Of a DNA stretch of 64,000 nucleotides, positions 56,561 to 64,000 are shown piece by piece. Where the stretch lies: assembly GCA_963797485.1 (NCBI GenBank), contig CAWCPF010000003.1:310001-374000 (forward strand), given 5' to 3'. The notes under the pieces were generated by a model, which was given only the letters and a program-made list of their open reading frames with translations, searched no databases and was not told the DNA's origin. This DNA is from CAWAND01 sp963797485 (GTDB lineage Bacteria > Chloroflexota > Anaerolineae > Anaerolineales > E44-bin32). Every line of letters begins with the position of its first letter. The stretch's first letter is position 1. The translations under genes were made by a program, and so were the position numbers.

Positions 56561-57920
56561 TCACGTTGTTGGATGGGGGAGCGAAGGCGTCCGTTGGCCA
56601 GGCGCGGGTGGGAGCGTCAGGGAGATGCGATCGATTCGACGGCCGTCCATGGCCTCCACACGGAGTTGGATCCCATCCACAGTGATCTGATCGCCGACCT
56701 GAGCCATTCGCCCGAGTTCGACCGAGGACGAAACCGGCGATGGTGTCGTAGTTGGGGTCGGCCAGGTGCAGTCCAAGATGTTCGTTGATCTCGTCGATCA
56801 ACGTCAGGCCATCCACCAGGGTCGTGCCGTCCTCTTGAAGTTGGATGTCCGGCTCTTCGTCGATCCGGTCGCTGACTTCTCCGACAATCTCCTCCAACAC
56901 ATCTTCCAGCGTCACCACTCCGGCTGTGCCGCCGTACTCGTCAAGGACGATGGCGATGTGCTGGTGGCGCCGGCGGAAGCGCTCCAGCAGGGTGATGATG
57001 CGGGCTGTCTCGGGGACGAACAAGGCCTCGCGCATCAGATCTCTGGCGCTCAATTCGAGCCCGTCACCGCGGTGCAGTCGCTCGACGACGTCTTTGAGAT
57101 GCACAACCCCGATGACCTGGTCTTGACTACCCTCGAACACCGGGAGCTTGGTGTACGGGTGACCAACGGCGGTCTCGACCAGATGATGAAGGCTGGCATC
57201 GGCGGGAACGGCCACCATTTCCGTTCTGGGGATCATGACCTGGCGGACGAGCGTGTCGCCAAAATCGAAGACGGCGTGCAGAATCTCCTCCTCCTCGCCT
57301 TCGACGACGCCTTCCACAGCGCTGGCCGTGACCAGCATTTTGAGCTCTTCGACCGAATGCACCATCTGGTGACCGCTGGCCGGCGTGACACCCAGGATGC
57401 GAAGCAGCAGGTTGCCGGCCCCGTTCAGAACCCAGATGATGGGCTTGAACAGGGCCTCGGTCCACAGCGTGGGGCGTGCGATGAACAGCGAGGTGCGTTC
57501 AGGATTCTGGAGGGCGATCGATTTGGGGGCCAACTCACCGACCACGACGTGCAGGAAGGTGATGACAGAGAAAGCGATGCCCGCCGAGAGCGAGTGGGCG
57601 ACCCCGGACTGCCAGGCTATCGGAAAGATGACCACAATCGGCTCAAGCAACTGCGCCAGCGCCGGCTCGCCCATCCAGCCCAATCCCAGGCTGGACAAGG
57701 TGATGCCCAGCTGTGTGGCGGCGATGACCTTGTCGGGGTCTTCGACGGCCCGGGCCACCCAGCGTGCGGCGAGGTTGCCCTGCGCGAGCAGTTCGTAGAT
57801 GCGGGTTCGGCGGACGCTGACCAACGCGAACTCGGCCGCCACGAAGAAGGCATTGGCAAGTACGAGGGCGGCCACGCCCACGAGCTTGAGCACGTCAATC
57901 AGGAATGCGTCGGAGGACAT
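56561..57920 (-). CDS. CNNM/CBS-domain transporter (HlyC/CorC family), one extra base near 3' end
   Basis: Membrane protein with four N-terminal helices (CNNM domain, about 10-190), two CBS domains (about 205-330) and a C-terminal CorC_HlyC domain. Family members export Mg or Co or set cation balance. The reading frame reaches FVLGR near 56720. There GGTCGAACTC stands for GGTCGACTC, and removing one A restores LGRMAQVGDQITVDGIQLRVE in the next frame, ending at 56561 with about 453 residues. Without correction the frame ends at 56556 with an unrelated Arg-rich tail. The core is complete either way. Confidence 0.8.
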
Positions 57921-58029
57921 GGGAAAGACTCGGCCATTCGATCGGGGTCATGAGACCCTCGAAGCCTATCACGTTTGGATGCACCCGCCAATAGACAGGC
58001 CCGAAGCTGGGGGTCCAGGTAACAACCAC

Positions 58030-58079
58030 TTGACATTAGCACGGTTGTTCTGTTATTCTGAATTAGCACAACCGTGCTA
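58030..58079 (+). promoter_or_regulatory. Promoter with nested operator palindromes
   Basis: TTGACA (58030-58035), 18 bases, TATTCT (58054-58059). TAGCACGGTTGT (58037-58048) fills the spacer. Its exact inverse ACAACCGTGCTA is at 58068-58079, and TAGCACAACCGTGCTA (58064-58079) is itself a palindrome over the start point. A repressor here would shut the promoter fully. Confidence 0.7.
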
Positions 58080-58101
58080 TTTGGATTGAAGGCTACTCAA
58101 C

Positions 58102-59046
58102 ATGGGTGTTTCCTTGGGATCTCGGGGTCTTGGCGCTTGGGCGACAGGGGCGCGCTCGAGTTGTGAAGTCGGATGGTTGCCTTCGGACACCTCCGCCAGT
58201 GGGGCCGCGCCGTGGACTGATCTGCCTGACCGGGAACACCTGCCGGCCAGGGTCCCAAACAAGGTCCGACTGCTGCCCCTGCTGACCGTCCTTGGCAAAC
58301 GACCCGCGCTGACCACGCCCATAGGCGTCAACGCCAGCGGCACGCCGGTGAGCTGGGATTTGATGAAGCCTTCGACTTGGCATGTTCGTGTGCAGGCTTC
58401 GGAACCAGGCCCGGCGGCGGAATTCTTGAGAACGCTGGTGATCGGGTTGGCGGCCTCCAGTCGGCCATCGCAGCTCCAGATGGCGGCCATCGACCTGAGA
58501 GGCTCAGGTCTGGGGATCCTCGAGGCGCTGCCTCACGGACTGACTCAGACGGCCCTCCGGGTCGACTTTGCGATCGAGATTTTGTCGTGGATGGCGGCCG
58601 AAATTCGGAGGCAGCGCGCGCAAGCCGGTCGACGGTCGCAGCTGGCGGTGGTCATCGACGATCTGGCCGATCTCGAGGCGCAGGGGGGCCGAGCGGCCAG
58701 CCGGTTGCTGAATCAGATCCTCTCAACCGGTTCCTTGGCCGGGGTCCACGTCCTGGCGGCCCATGGCTCCGCCGGGAGGCCGCTGCCTGGCAGCCGACTG
58801 CGCTGGGATGATGATGTCGCCCTGGTGGGCGAACTGCCATCCCCATCGACCCCCGGCGACCAGGCGGATTGGGCCGTAATCCACGCGGCTGGGGGAACGG
58901 TGCGCCTTGAAACCGCCTGGCTGCCCGCGGCCGATCTCGACATCGTCATCCGGCGCATCCGAGATGACGGAGGCAAGTCCGGTGAGGCCGCCCGGGGTGG
59001 CGAAGAGACTGTAGAGCCTGCAAAGCTCGGAGCGCAGCCAGGATGA
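58102..59046 (+). CDS. FtsK/SpoIIIE-like ATPase-fold protein lacking Walker A
   Basis: Protein of 314 residues. The stretch TPIGVNASGTPVSWDLMKPS then TWHVRVQ is the strand pattern that leads to the P-loop of FtsK/HerA-type motors. Here the loop reads ASEPGPAAEFLRTL, without GxxGxGK(S/T), so ATP binding is unlikely. A Walker-B-like strand LAVVIDDLADL and LNQILSTGSLAGVHVLAAHG follow. It is first in a three-gene operon with ATGA overlaps and a heavily regulated promoter. It may be an inactive ATPase serving as scaffold, analogous in logic to ImuA in mutasome operons; this is speculation. Confidence 0.6.
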   Translation: MGVSLGSRGLGAWATGARSSCEVGWLPSDTSASGAAPWTDLPDREHLPARVPNKVRLLPLLTVLGKRPALTTPIGVNASGTPVSWDLMKPSTWHVRVQASEPGPAAEFLRTLVIGLAASSRPSQLQMAAIDLRGSGLGILEALPHGLTQTALRVDFAIEILSWMAAEIRRQRAQAGRRSQLAVVIDDLADLEAQGGRAASRLLNQILSTGSLAGVHVLAAHGSAGRPLPGSRLRWDDDVALVGELPSPSTPGDQADWAVIHAAGGTVRLETAWLPAADLDIVIRRIRDDGGKSGEAARGGEETVEPAKLGAQPG

Positions 59047-59357
59047 GTGCCGTTACGCTGGCAGCTGCGGGACGAAGACCACGCCTCGGCAGGGCGGCGA
59101 TGATGCTGTGCTCGGAGCTCGTGCATGTCACCCAAGATGAGTTTGCCGTTGTGCCGCAAGCGTTTCAATGGCGTGGCCGGCGCTACCGAGTCATGAGTGT
59201 CGAAGGCAACCCGGAGAGGCACAATCCCGAAGTCGGTGGGCAAATGCTCCGCGTCCGGACCGAGAGCGGATTGATATGTGATCTTGAACATCGGGCGGGG
59301 GCCAACGTGTGGATGATGCGCCGGGTACTAAATGGCAGAGAGGCAGGCACAGCATGA
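59043..59357 (+). CDS. DUF6504-like small protein
   Basis: Protein of 104 residues whose ATG overlaps the previous stop (ATGA at 59043-59046). The core FQWRGRRYRVMSVEGNPERH then LRVRTESGLICDLEHRAGANVWMMRRVL resembles the family I recall as DUF6504. In actinobacteria I recall that family beside Y-family polymerase and dnaE2 genes (unverified). The Trp and Arg-rich beta pattern suits nucleic-acid or protein binding. Function unknown. Confidence 0.6.
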   Translation: MSAVTLAAAGRRPRLGRAAMMLCSELVHVTQDEFAVVPQAFQWRGRRYRVMSVEGNPERHNPEVGGQMLRVRTESGLICDLEHRAGANVWMMRRVLNGREAGTA

Positions 59358-59575
59358 GAGTTGGCATGATGTGGTACGACGGAGACAAAGGGGGGCTCCC
59401 GGAGCGGCTCGGGCGAGCGGTTTCGTATTACCGCGAGAAATACGGCAGCCGGCCGAACATCTGCTACGTGCATGCGTCGGGTGACCGTGAGCAGGTCACG
59501 GTGGATGGCGTGCGGGTGGAGCCAAGCGCGCTGGTTCTTCCCGGGCACATGTGGTTAGGCGTGGAAAAGCCGTGA
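59354..59575 (+). CDS. 73-residue hypothetical protein, third gene of operon
   Basis: It starts at ATG 59354, overlapping the previous stop by four bases. The sequence MRVGMMWYDGDKGGLPERLG, then RAVSYYREKYGSRPNICYVH, is compact and beta-alpha-like, with no membrane segment. Two back-to-back ATGA overlaps imply fixed-ratio synthesis with the two proteins before it. I recognise no named family. Confidence 0.65.
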   Translation: MRVGMMWYDGDKGGLPERLGRAVSYYREKYGSRPNICYVHASGDREQVTVDGVRVEPSALVLPGHMWLGVEKP

Positions 59576-59656
59576 GCCGAGACTTGACAGGGCCTGGCGC
59601 GCCGTGGCGACGGAGGCATGCGGCGAACGCCGGACAGGAGCCGAAGCAGCCTCGGA

Positions 59657-60650
59657 TCAGATAGCCATCGTAGCGATCAGGATGTCCAGGGCGGTCGGCA
59701 ATTCAATGCCGCCGCTCTTGGCGTCGAAGTCGATCTCGCCCAACCGTTGATATATGCCTCGCAATTGTGGCAGCGTGAAGTGCTGTGCTTGAGCCGCGAC
59801 CTTCGCAATCACGAAATCCATGGCGTCGAGAACTGCGCCGCGGATTGAGTCCCGTGTCTATCGCCTCGCGGGCTTGAAGAATCAACCTAAACTGCCTCAC
59901 AATCATGGCCAGCGCGAATAGGGGGTCTTCATCCGCCAGCAAGCGGTGGAGATGGGCGAGTGCCTGGTTGGCTTCTCGGTTGCCCAACGCATCCACCAGC
60001 GCAAAAACATCACTCTGCGAAGTCAGCGGGGTGAGCAACTCTACATCTTCGGAATGGATCGGCCGTGCCCGGTCAACGTAATCGAGGAGCTTGTGCAGCT
60101 CCTGGTCAGCTCGATCGGGGTCATCCAGGACATAGCTGGCCAGTCGCTGTGCGGCCTGCGGATCGATCTCCCCACCTATCGCCTGGCAGCGTTGGATCAG
60201 CCAGGCAACGAACTCGCGACCGCGCCGGCGGAGAAAGAGCTGGGCAAGCGACATCTGGGGGTGTTTCTGTGCCCAGTGGAACAAGTGGGACCGCTCGCGA
60301 TACTCGGTGAGTGCCTTTCGGCGCGTCAGGTCGGTTTCATCAATCAACACCAGCGCCGTGGCTTCGGTGAGCGAACTGAGAAGCAGGTCGAGTTGGGCCC
60401 GCGCCTCAGCCGTGGAGGCCAAGCGCGAGGCGTCCTCGACCACGACCAGGCGGCGGGATGCCAAGAAGGGGACCGAGGCGCACACCTGCGCCAGCTCTGC
60501 CAGGCTGTGGGATCGCGGATCGAACCGTGTGTAGTCAAGGTCGGCAGTGGCGCTGTCCCCCATGCGGCGCTTCATATCGGCCACGGCCTCGCGAATGGCG
60601 AGCTCGTCGTCACCGTAGAAGAGATACACGCTGGGCTTTAAGCCGCTCAT
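59657..60650 (-). CDS. holA: DNA polymerase III subunit delta, frame broken by one extra base
   Basis: Clamp-loader delta subunit. The start LKPSVYLFYGDDELAIREAV, the LVVVEDASRLASTAEA region and DALGNREANQALAHLHRLL are typical. The frame leaves the family at about 59849, after DTGLNPRR. There CGGCGCAGTT stands for CGGCGAGTT, and dropping one base continues VLDAMDFVIAKVAAQAQHF, then TLPQLRGIYQRLGEIDFDAK, ending at TGA 59657 with about 330 residues. Since holA is essential, an assembly error is the likeliest cause. Delta' is encoded nearby at 61.3 kb. Confidence 0.85.
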
Positions 60651-60659
60651 GGATGCCGG

Positions 60660-61172
60660 CTAGCCCGTGGTCGACACTCGGTGCAGAGGGACGGAACCGC
60701 CGCGAAGCTGATGAACGCGCGTGATTTGAAGGCTGCCCGGATCGCCTTGGGTCGTGATGTAGCGCTGCGCGGCAAAGCCGACGGGTTGGGCGGCAACGAG
60801 CGCGAGTGTGGTGGCGAAGATCGCCAGGGGAAGCCGCTCGAGGCGATCGCGCCAGCGGGTCTGGCCGAGCCCGAGCAAGGCGAAAAACGCGACAGTGGCG
60901 GCCATGAGCCCCGATGTCAGCAGGTTCGTGCCACAATTGGGATGCAGAGCCAGCTGGTGCTCACCGCTTCGAAGCCGCTCCAGTGCTTGGTGAGAGGCGG
61001 CTTCGATGGCCTCGGTTGGCAGCCGGCCATAGAGGAAGAAGCCTCCGCCGTCCGACCGGCCGGCCATCGGCGTGTGGGGATATGCGGAGCTCAACATATG
61101 GATGGTGGCATGCTCCAGCCCGTGGTTGCGCCGGGTACGGAGCAGCAGGGGCGCGGCGAGGAACTGGTCCAA
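60660..61172 (-). CDS. DUF6391-like membrane protein
   Basis: Protein of 170 residues. The conserved start RRNHGLEHATIHML, GGGFFLYGRLPTEAIEAAS and LHPNCGTNLLTSGLMA match the family I recall as DUF6391, with two C-terminal hydrophobic segments. The HxxH pair and NCGTN suggest a metal or active site, but no activity is known to me. The start is uncertain: TTG 61172 has GGGAGGTGA about 12 bases upstream. It lies nine bases upstream of holA on the same strand. Confidence 0.7.
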   Translation of the reverse strand: MDQFLAAPLLLRTRRNHGLEHATIHMLSSAYPHTPMAGRSDGGGFFLYGRLPTEAIEAASHQALERLRSGEHQLALHPNCGTNLLTSGLMAATVAFFALLGLGQTRWRDRLERLPLAIFATTLALVAAQPVGFAAQRYITTQGDPGSLQITRVHQLRGGSVPLHRVSTTG

Positions 61173-61270
61173 CCGGCTGATGTTTCACCTCCCGAGGCAG
61201 CCTGCGCGTCATTATACTTGAGCCCTCCTGGGCTCATGCTATGCTGTGGCGTCATGCGCGCGAGGCGGGC

Positions 61271-61276
61271 TAGAAT
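61271..61276 (+). promoter_or_regulatory. -10 box of holB
   Basis: TAGAAT, six bases before ATG 61283, predicting a leaderless message; no ribosome binding site is present. Confidence 0.4.
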
Positions 61277-61282
61277 CACACC

Positions 61283-62284
61283 ATGAGTTGGGACCTGATC
61301 GGGCATGGTTGGGCGGTCGATACGCTGCGGCGCCACATCGCCATGAACGCCGTGCGGCATGCGTACCTGTTCACCGGGCCGAGGGGTATGGGACGGGCCA
61401 CCCTGGCAGCCCAGTTCGCCGAGGCGCTGGTGTGCACGCAGGAGACTGTGCCTGACCGGCCGTGCGGCCAGTGCTCGGCGTGCCGCCGGGCTCAGGCACG
61501 CAACCACCCCGACGTGCATTGGGTTGAGGATGAAGGCGGGTTGAAAATCGACCAAGTGCGTGAGCTCCAGCGCGAGCTGGCTCTGGCACCTTTTGAAGCC
61601 AGGACCCGTGTGGCCATATTTCCAGACTTCGAAACCTCTTCGGAGGAGGCGGCCAACGCGCTGCTGAAGACACTTGAGGAGCCCGGTCCGCACGTGGTGT
61701 TGATTATCACATCGGCCATGGAAGAAGCCTTGCTGCCGACGATCGTCTCACGCTGCGAAGTGATGGCTCTGCGTCCGATGCCCGTCCACGACCTGGCGGA
61801 GGCTCTCGAAGCGCGTGGCACTGAGCGGGAGAAAGCCATCCACTTGGCCGCCCAATCCATGGGCCGGCCAGACCTGGCTTTGAGCATGCTGGAGCACCCG
61901 GATCTCTTGGAGCGTCGCACGGTGCTGGCGGACGACGGGCTGAGGATGTTGAGCCTATCATGGACCGAGCGCTTCGAGTACGTGCAGGCGGTCAATCGCC
62001 ACAAGGCGCCGGCGGACAACCGGCGTGAGAGCGCCGAGGTGCTTGAAGCGTGGCTGGGGCTGTGGCGGGAGATCCTCCATCGCCGCTATGGGGTCGAGGG
62101 CATCCCCAGAACGCCGGCAGGCGAGCTGGAAGTGTCGCGGGTGGCCGCCCAAGTCCAGGCTGGCGAGACCGAGACGGTCCTTCGTGCTATCGAGACCGGG
62201 CTTCAGCGCCTGGAGGGAAATGCCAATCCGGTGTTGACGATGGAAACGGTGGTTTTGTCTATGCCGAGAGCGGCGTTGGCGTAA
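61283..62284 (+). CDS. holB: DNA polymerase III subunit delta'
   Basis: Clamp-loader delta' of 333 residues. It has the degenerate P-loop TGPRGMGRATLAAQFAEAL (Arg-Ala-Thr in place of Gly-Lys-Thr, normal for delta'), a zinc-binding CGQCSACRRAQARNHPD, and SRC in TIVSRCEVMALRP. The NALLKTLEEPGPHVVLIITS segment is the clamp-loader signature. The ATG is preceded by a -10 box only, suggesting leaderless expression. It ends in a hairpin shared with the convergent spoVS gene. Confidence 0.9.
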   Translation: MSWDLIGHGWAVDTLRRHIAMNAVRHAYLFTGPRGMGRATLAAQFAEALVCTQETVPDRPCGQCSACRRAQARNHPDVHWVEDEGGLKIDQVRELQRELALAPFEARTRVAIFPDFETSSEEAANALLKTLEEPGPHVVLIITSAMEEALLPTIVSRCEVMALRPMPVHDLAEALEARGTEREKAIHLAAQSMGRPDLALSMLEHPDLLERRTVLADDGLRMLSLSWTERFEYVQAVNRHKAPADNRRESAEVLEAWLGLWREILHRRYGVEGIPRTPAGELEVSRVAAQVQAGETETVLRAIETGLQRLEGNANPVLTMETVVLSMPRAALA

Positions 62285-62289
62285 AACAA

Positions 62290-62311
62290 GAGCCGCCGGT
62301 GATAGCGGCTC
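62290..62311. terminator. Hairpin between holB and spoVS
   Basis: GAGCCGC / GCGGCTC, seven base pairs with an 8-base loop. On the minus strand it is followed by TTGTTTTA, so it suits termination of spoVS and perhaps of holB too. Confidence 0.65.
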
Positions 62312-62334
62312 GGTGATGCGGGAAACGGCCCAAT

Positions 62335-62613
62335 CTAGCGCGGCTCAACCACCAAACGGATTGCGGTCCGTTCCTTGCCATCGATATTGACGGTCGTGAA
62401 TTCGGGCAAACAGACGATGTTCAAGCCATCCTCATGGAGATAACCGCGAGCGATGGCCACGGCTTTGACGGCCTGATTAACTGCCCCGGCACCTATGGCC
62501 TGGACTTCGGCGCGGTTGGATTCTCGGACGACGCCAGCAATGGCTCCCGCCACCGCGGAGGTGCGGGATTCGGCAGAGACCTTGATGATACTCACCCGAG
62601 CATCTCCATCCAT
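62335..62613 (-). CDS. spoVS: SpoVS-family small regulator
   Basis: Albalike protein of 92 residues (SpoVS is about 86). The core IIKVSAESRTSAVAGAIAGV then VQAIGAGAVNQAVKAVAIARG is clear. In Bacillus it affects sporulation and septation. In non-sporulating phyla, including Chloroflexota and Deinococcota, its role is unknown; nucleic-acid binding is supposed from the fold. ATG 62613 is chosen for family length; longer starts reach 62691. TACAAT on this strand at 62668-62663 is a possible -10 box. Confidence 0.85.
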   Translation of the reverse strand: MDGDARVSIIKVSAESRTSAVAGAIAGVVRESNRAEVQAIGAGAVNQAVKAVAIARGYLHEDGLNIVCLPEFTTVNIDGKERTAIRLVVEPR

Positions 62614-62703
62614 TGGCGGCACCCAAGTGTTCCCCAACCTTTCACTGCCTTCGTGTGCGCCCATTGTACAGGATAGGTTGGGGCTAAGCAAGCTGGCGGG
62701 GGG

Positions 62704-63400
62704 TCACAGCCTTAAGCCATTGACGCGGGCGACTTCATCAGGTTCGAAGACAACTTCTTCTTTGCCGGCCAGCTTATCCAGAATCTTTTCCACGATCAGA
62801 GCCAAATGCGTTTCGTTGGTGGCGTAGTCGAGGTCATCGGCCGGCACGGTCAGCACGGGACACAGGGTGAAGCCGTCAATCCAGGTGTTGTAGAGCTGAT
62901 TGAGCCGGTCGAGGTAACTCTCGGGTATGTCGCGCTCGTACTCGCGGCCGCGCGAAGAGATGCGTTTGTGGAGCGTGCCGACATTTGCCTTGAGATAGAC
63001 GACCAGGTCGGGGGCGGGAAGGAAGCTGGTCAGGACCTGGTAGAGCTCACGGTAGGTGCTGAAATCGCGGTCGGAAATGTGGCCCTGGAGATGGAGATTG
63101 GCGGCGAACACCTCGGCATCCTCGTACACAGTCCGATCTTGAATGGCCGAAGTCGGCTGTTCAGTCAGGGCGCGATGCAGGCGCAGCCGCCCGCGTTAAG
63201 AAGAAGATCTGGGAATGGAACCCCCAGGTCGACATGTCCCGATAGAAGTCGGCCAAGTAGGGGTTCTCACCGACGGGTTCGTAGAAAGGCTCCCAACTCA
63301 GGCGGGCAGACAGCCGTTCGACGAGGGTCGATTTGCCTACGCCGATGTTGCCGGCGACGGCGACAAATCGTTTGACTTGGGCCTCAGAGACTGCGTCCAT
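62704..63400 (-). CDS. Deoxynucleoside kinase, frame broken by one extra base
   Basis: Enzyme of the dNK/dCK/dGK family, which phosphorylates salvaged deoxynucleosides. The N-terminus has AVAGNIGVGKSTLVERLSA (P-loop) and EPVGENPYLADFYRDM. The frame breaks at 63190-63192, where ACGCGGGCGG stands for ACGCGGCGG. Dropping one G joins FHSQIFFLTR to RLRLHRALTE and the conserved DRTVYEDAEVFAANLH, then ISSRGREYERDIPESYLDRL. Intact length would be about 232 residues. It follows a second kinase gene of the same family by 30 bases, as in the dAK/dGK pairs of lactobacilli. Confidence 0.8.
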
Positions 63401-63430
63401 CAACCTCCCAACGCCTGGGCTGCCGGGCGG

Positions 63431-64000
63431 CTATCCGGGTTGATCAGGGTCGTGCGGATGGCCCATAGGTAGTTCGGTCTGAAAGGGCGGGATGCCCAGC
63501 GCGCCCCGGATGCGGTTGGTGATGAGCTCGAGATGAGCCGGGTCGGACACGAAATCCAAATGATTGGTGTCGATGACAAGCACATTCGATTGCTTCGAGG
63601 CACCCAGGCTTTTCTCGTAAGCATGATTGAGCGCATCGATGTAGTCCAGGCTCATGTTTCGTTCGTAGGGGCGGTCGCGCATGGCAATGCGAGCCATGGC
63701 GGTCTGAGTCTCAGCTCTCAGATAGAGCGTGAGATTGGGAGAGGCAATGCGCTCCGCCAGCGCATCATGGACCAACGAGTAGGTGGCCAGCTCGTCTCCG
63801 TCCAGGTTGAGCGCCGCAAACAGAGCGTCCTTGGCAAAAGTATAGTCGGCGATCAAGTTTCCGTGGGCCAGGGCCTCAGGGACGGTCTCGCGTTGCTGCC
63901 GGTATCGGCTCAGCAAGAAGAAGATTTGGGTCTGAAATGCGTACCTTTGGCGGTCTCCGTAGAAATCGGAGAGGAAGGGATTCTCATCGAAGGCCTCGAG
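63431..64000 (-). CDS. Second deoxynucleoside kinase (cut by window edge)
   Basis: The last 189 residues of a paralogue of the preceding gene; the P-loop lies outside the window. Visible parts are DENPFLSDFYGDRQRYAFQT, IADYTFAKDALFA (matching DRTVYEDAEVFA in its partner) and MRDRPYERNMSLDYIDALN, the lid region. The TYxFxKD pattern differs from the DRTVYED of the neighbour, which suggests different base preference, for example one for purine and one for pyrimidine deoxynucleosides. Its C-terminus is hydrophilic and unlike the partner's. Confidence 0.85.
   Translation of the reverse strand, partial: LEAFDENPFLSDFYGDRQRYAFQTQIFFLLSRYRQQRETVPEALAHGNLIADYTFAKDALFAALNLDGDELATYSLVHDALAERIASPNLTLYLRAETQTAMARIAMRDRPYERNMSLDYIDALNHAYEKSLGASKQSNVLVIDTNHLDFVSDPAHLELITNRIRGALGIPPFQTELPMGHPHDPDQPG

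Noticed and set aside
58036..58080. Resemblance to the CIRCE element (TTAGCAC halves)
   Set aside because: CIRCE needs TTAGCACTC-N9-GAGTGCTAA; here the spacing is four bases and the inner bases differ, and no chaperone gene follows.

Overview
The window is GC-rich and gene-dense, with bacterial genes on both strands. It most resembles a Chloroflexota (Anaerolineae-like) genome, probably an environmental draft assembly. Pointers are a SpoVS homologue without other sporulation genes, a ChlI-ChlD-type chelatase with a cysteine-rich insertion, NDP-forming acyl-CoA synthetase, many GAF-rich histidine kinases, a membrane Ser/Thr kinase and Rex-type palindromes. This placement is inferred from gene content and protein style; no rRNA or marker phylogeny was available.

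Layout. 1-8.1 kb: end of a sugar/nucleoside ABC permease, MurJ flippase with a C39-like peptidase, an ECF S-component, an ArsR repressor next to a 16-residue six-cysteine peptide, a Ser/Thr kinase and a MutM-like glycosylase. 8.2-23.2 kb: a LysM surface protein, an aminotransferase, a PAS-GAF-GGDEF enzyme, an HTH regulator with a nearby operator, a cyclase-like/SRPBCC protein, aconitase, a multi-GAF kinase preceded by a 34-residue membrane microprotein, and a phosphotransacetylase-like protein overlapping an ADP-forming acyl-CoA synthetase. 23.2-30.6 kb: RNase HII, a glycosyltransferase, a broken phospholipase-C-like gene, NfeD protease, an FHA protein, methylglyoxal synthase, a membrane metzincin and an ICMT-like methyltransferase. 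30.6-38.3 kb is a protein-quality block: ClpB, rhomboid protease, two coiled-coil membrane proteins, HtrA protease and a DnaJ-like chaperone. 38.4-45.1 kb: two response-regulator/GAF sensors, an RNase H-like exonuclease and a cobalto/magnesium-chelatase gene whose AAA and VWA halves are joined only by a -1 shift at an A9 run. 45.1-57.9 kb is housekeeping: ribosomal protein S1, ClpC, RadA, DnaA, PriA and a CBS-domain exporter. 58.0-64.0 kb: a tightly promoted three-gene operon (FtsK-like protein without a Walker A, DUF6504-like protein, 73-residue protein), DNA polymerase III delta and delta', SpoVS and two tandem deoxynucleoside kinases.

Themes. Several genes have a -10 box only 6-9 bases before the start codon, suggesting leaderless transcripts. 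Six genes carry extra single bases (seven insertions in total), mostly in short homopolymers. This looks like assembly error or slippage. The chelatase gene is different: it needs a -1 shift at a classical slippery sequence with a hairpin behind it. The most interesting candidates are that chelatase recoding site, the ArsR/cysteine-peptide pair with two matching 18-bp operators, and the 58.0-59.6 kb operon.
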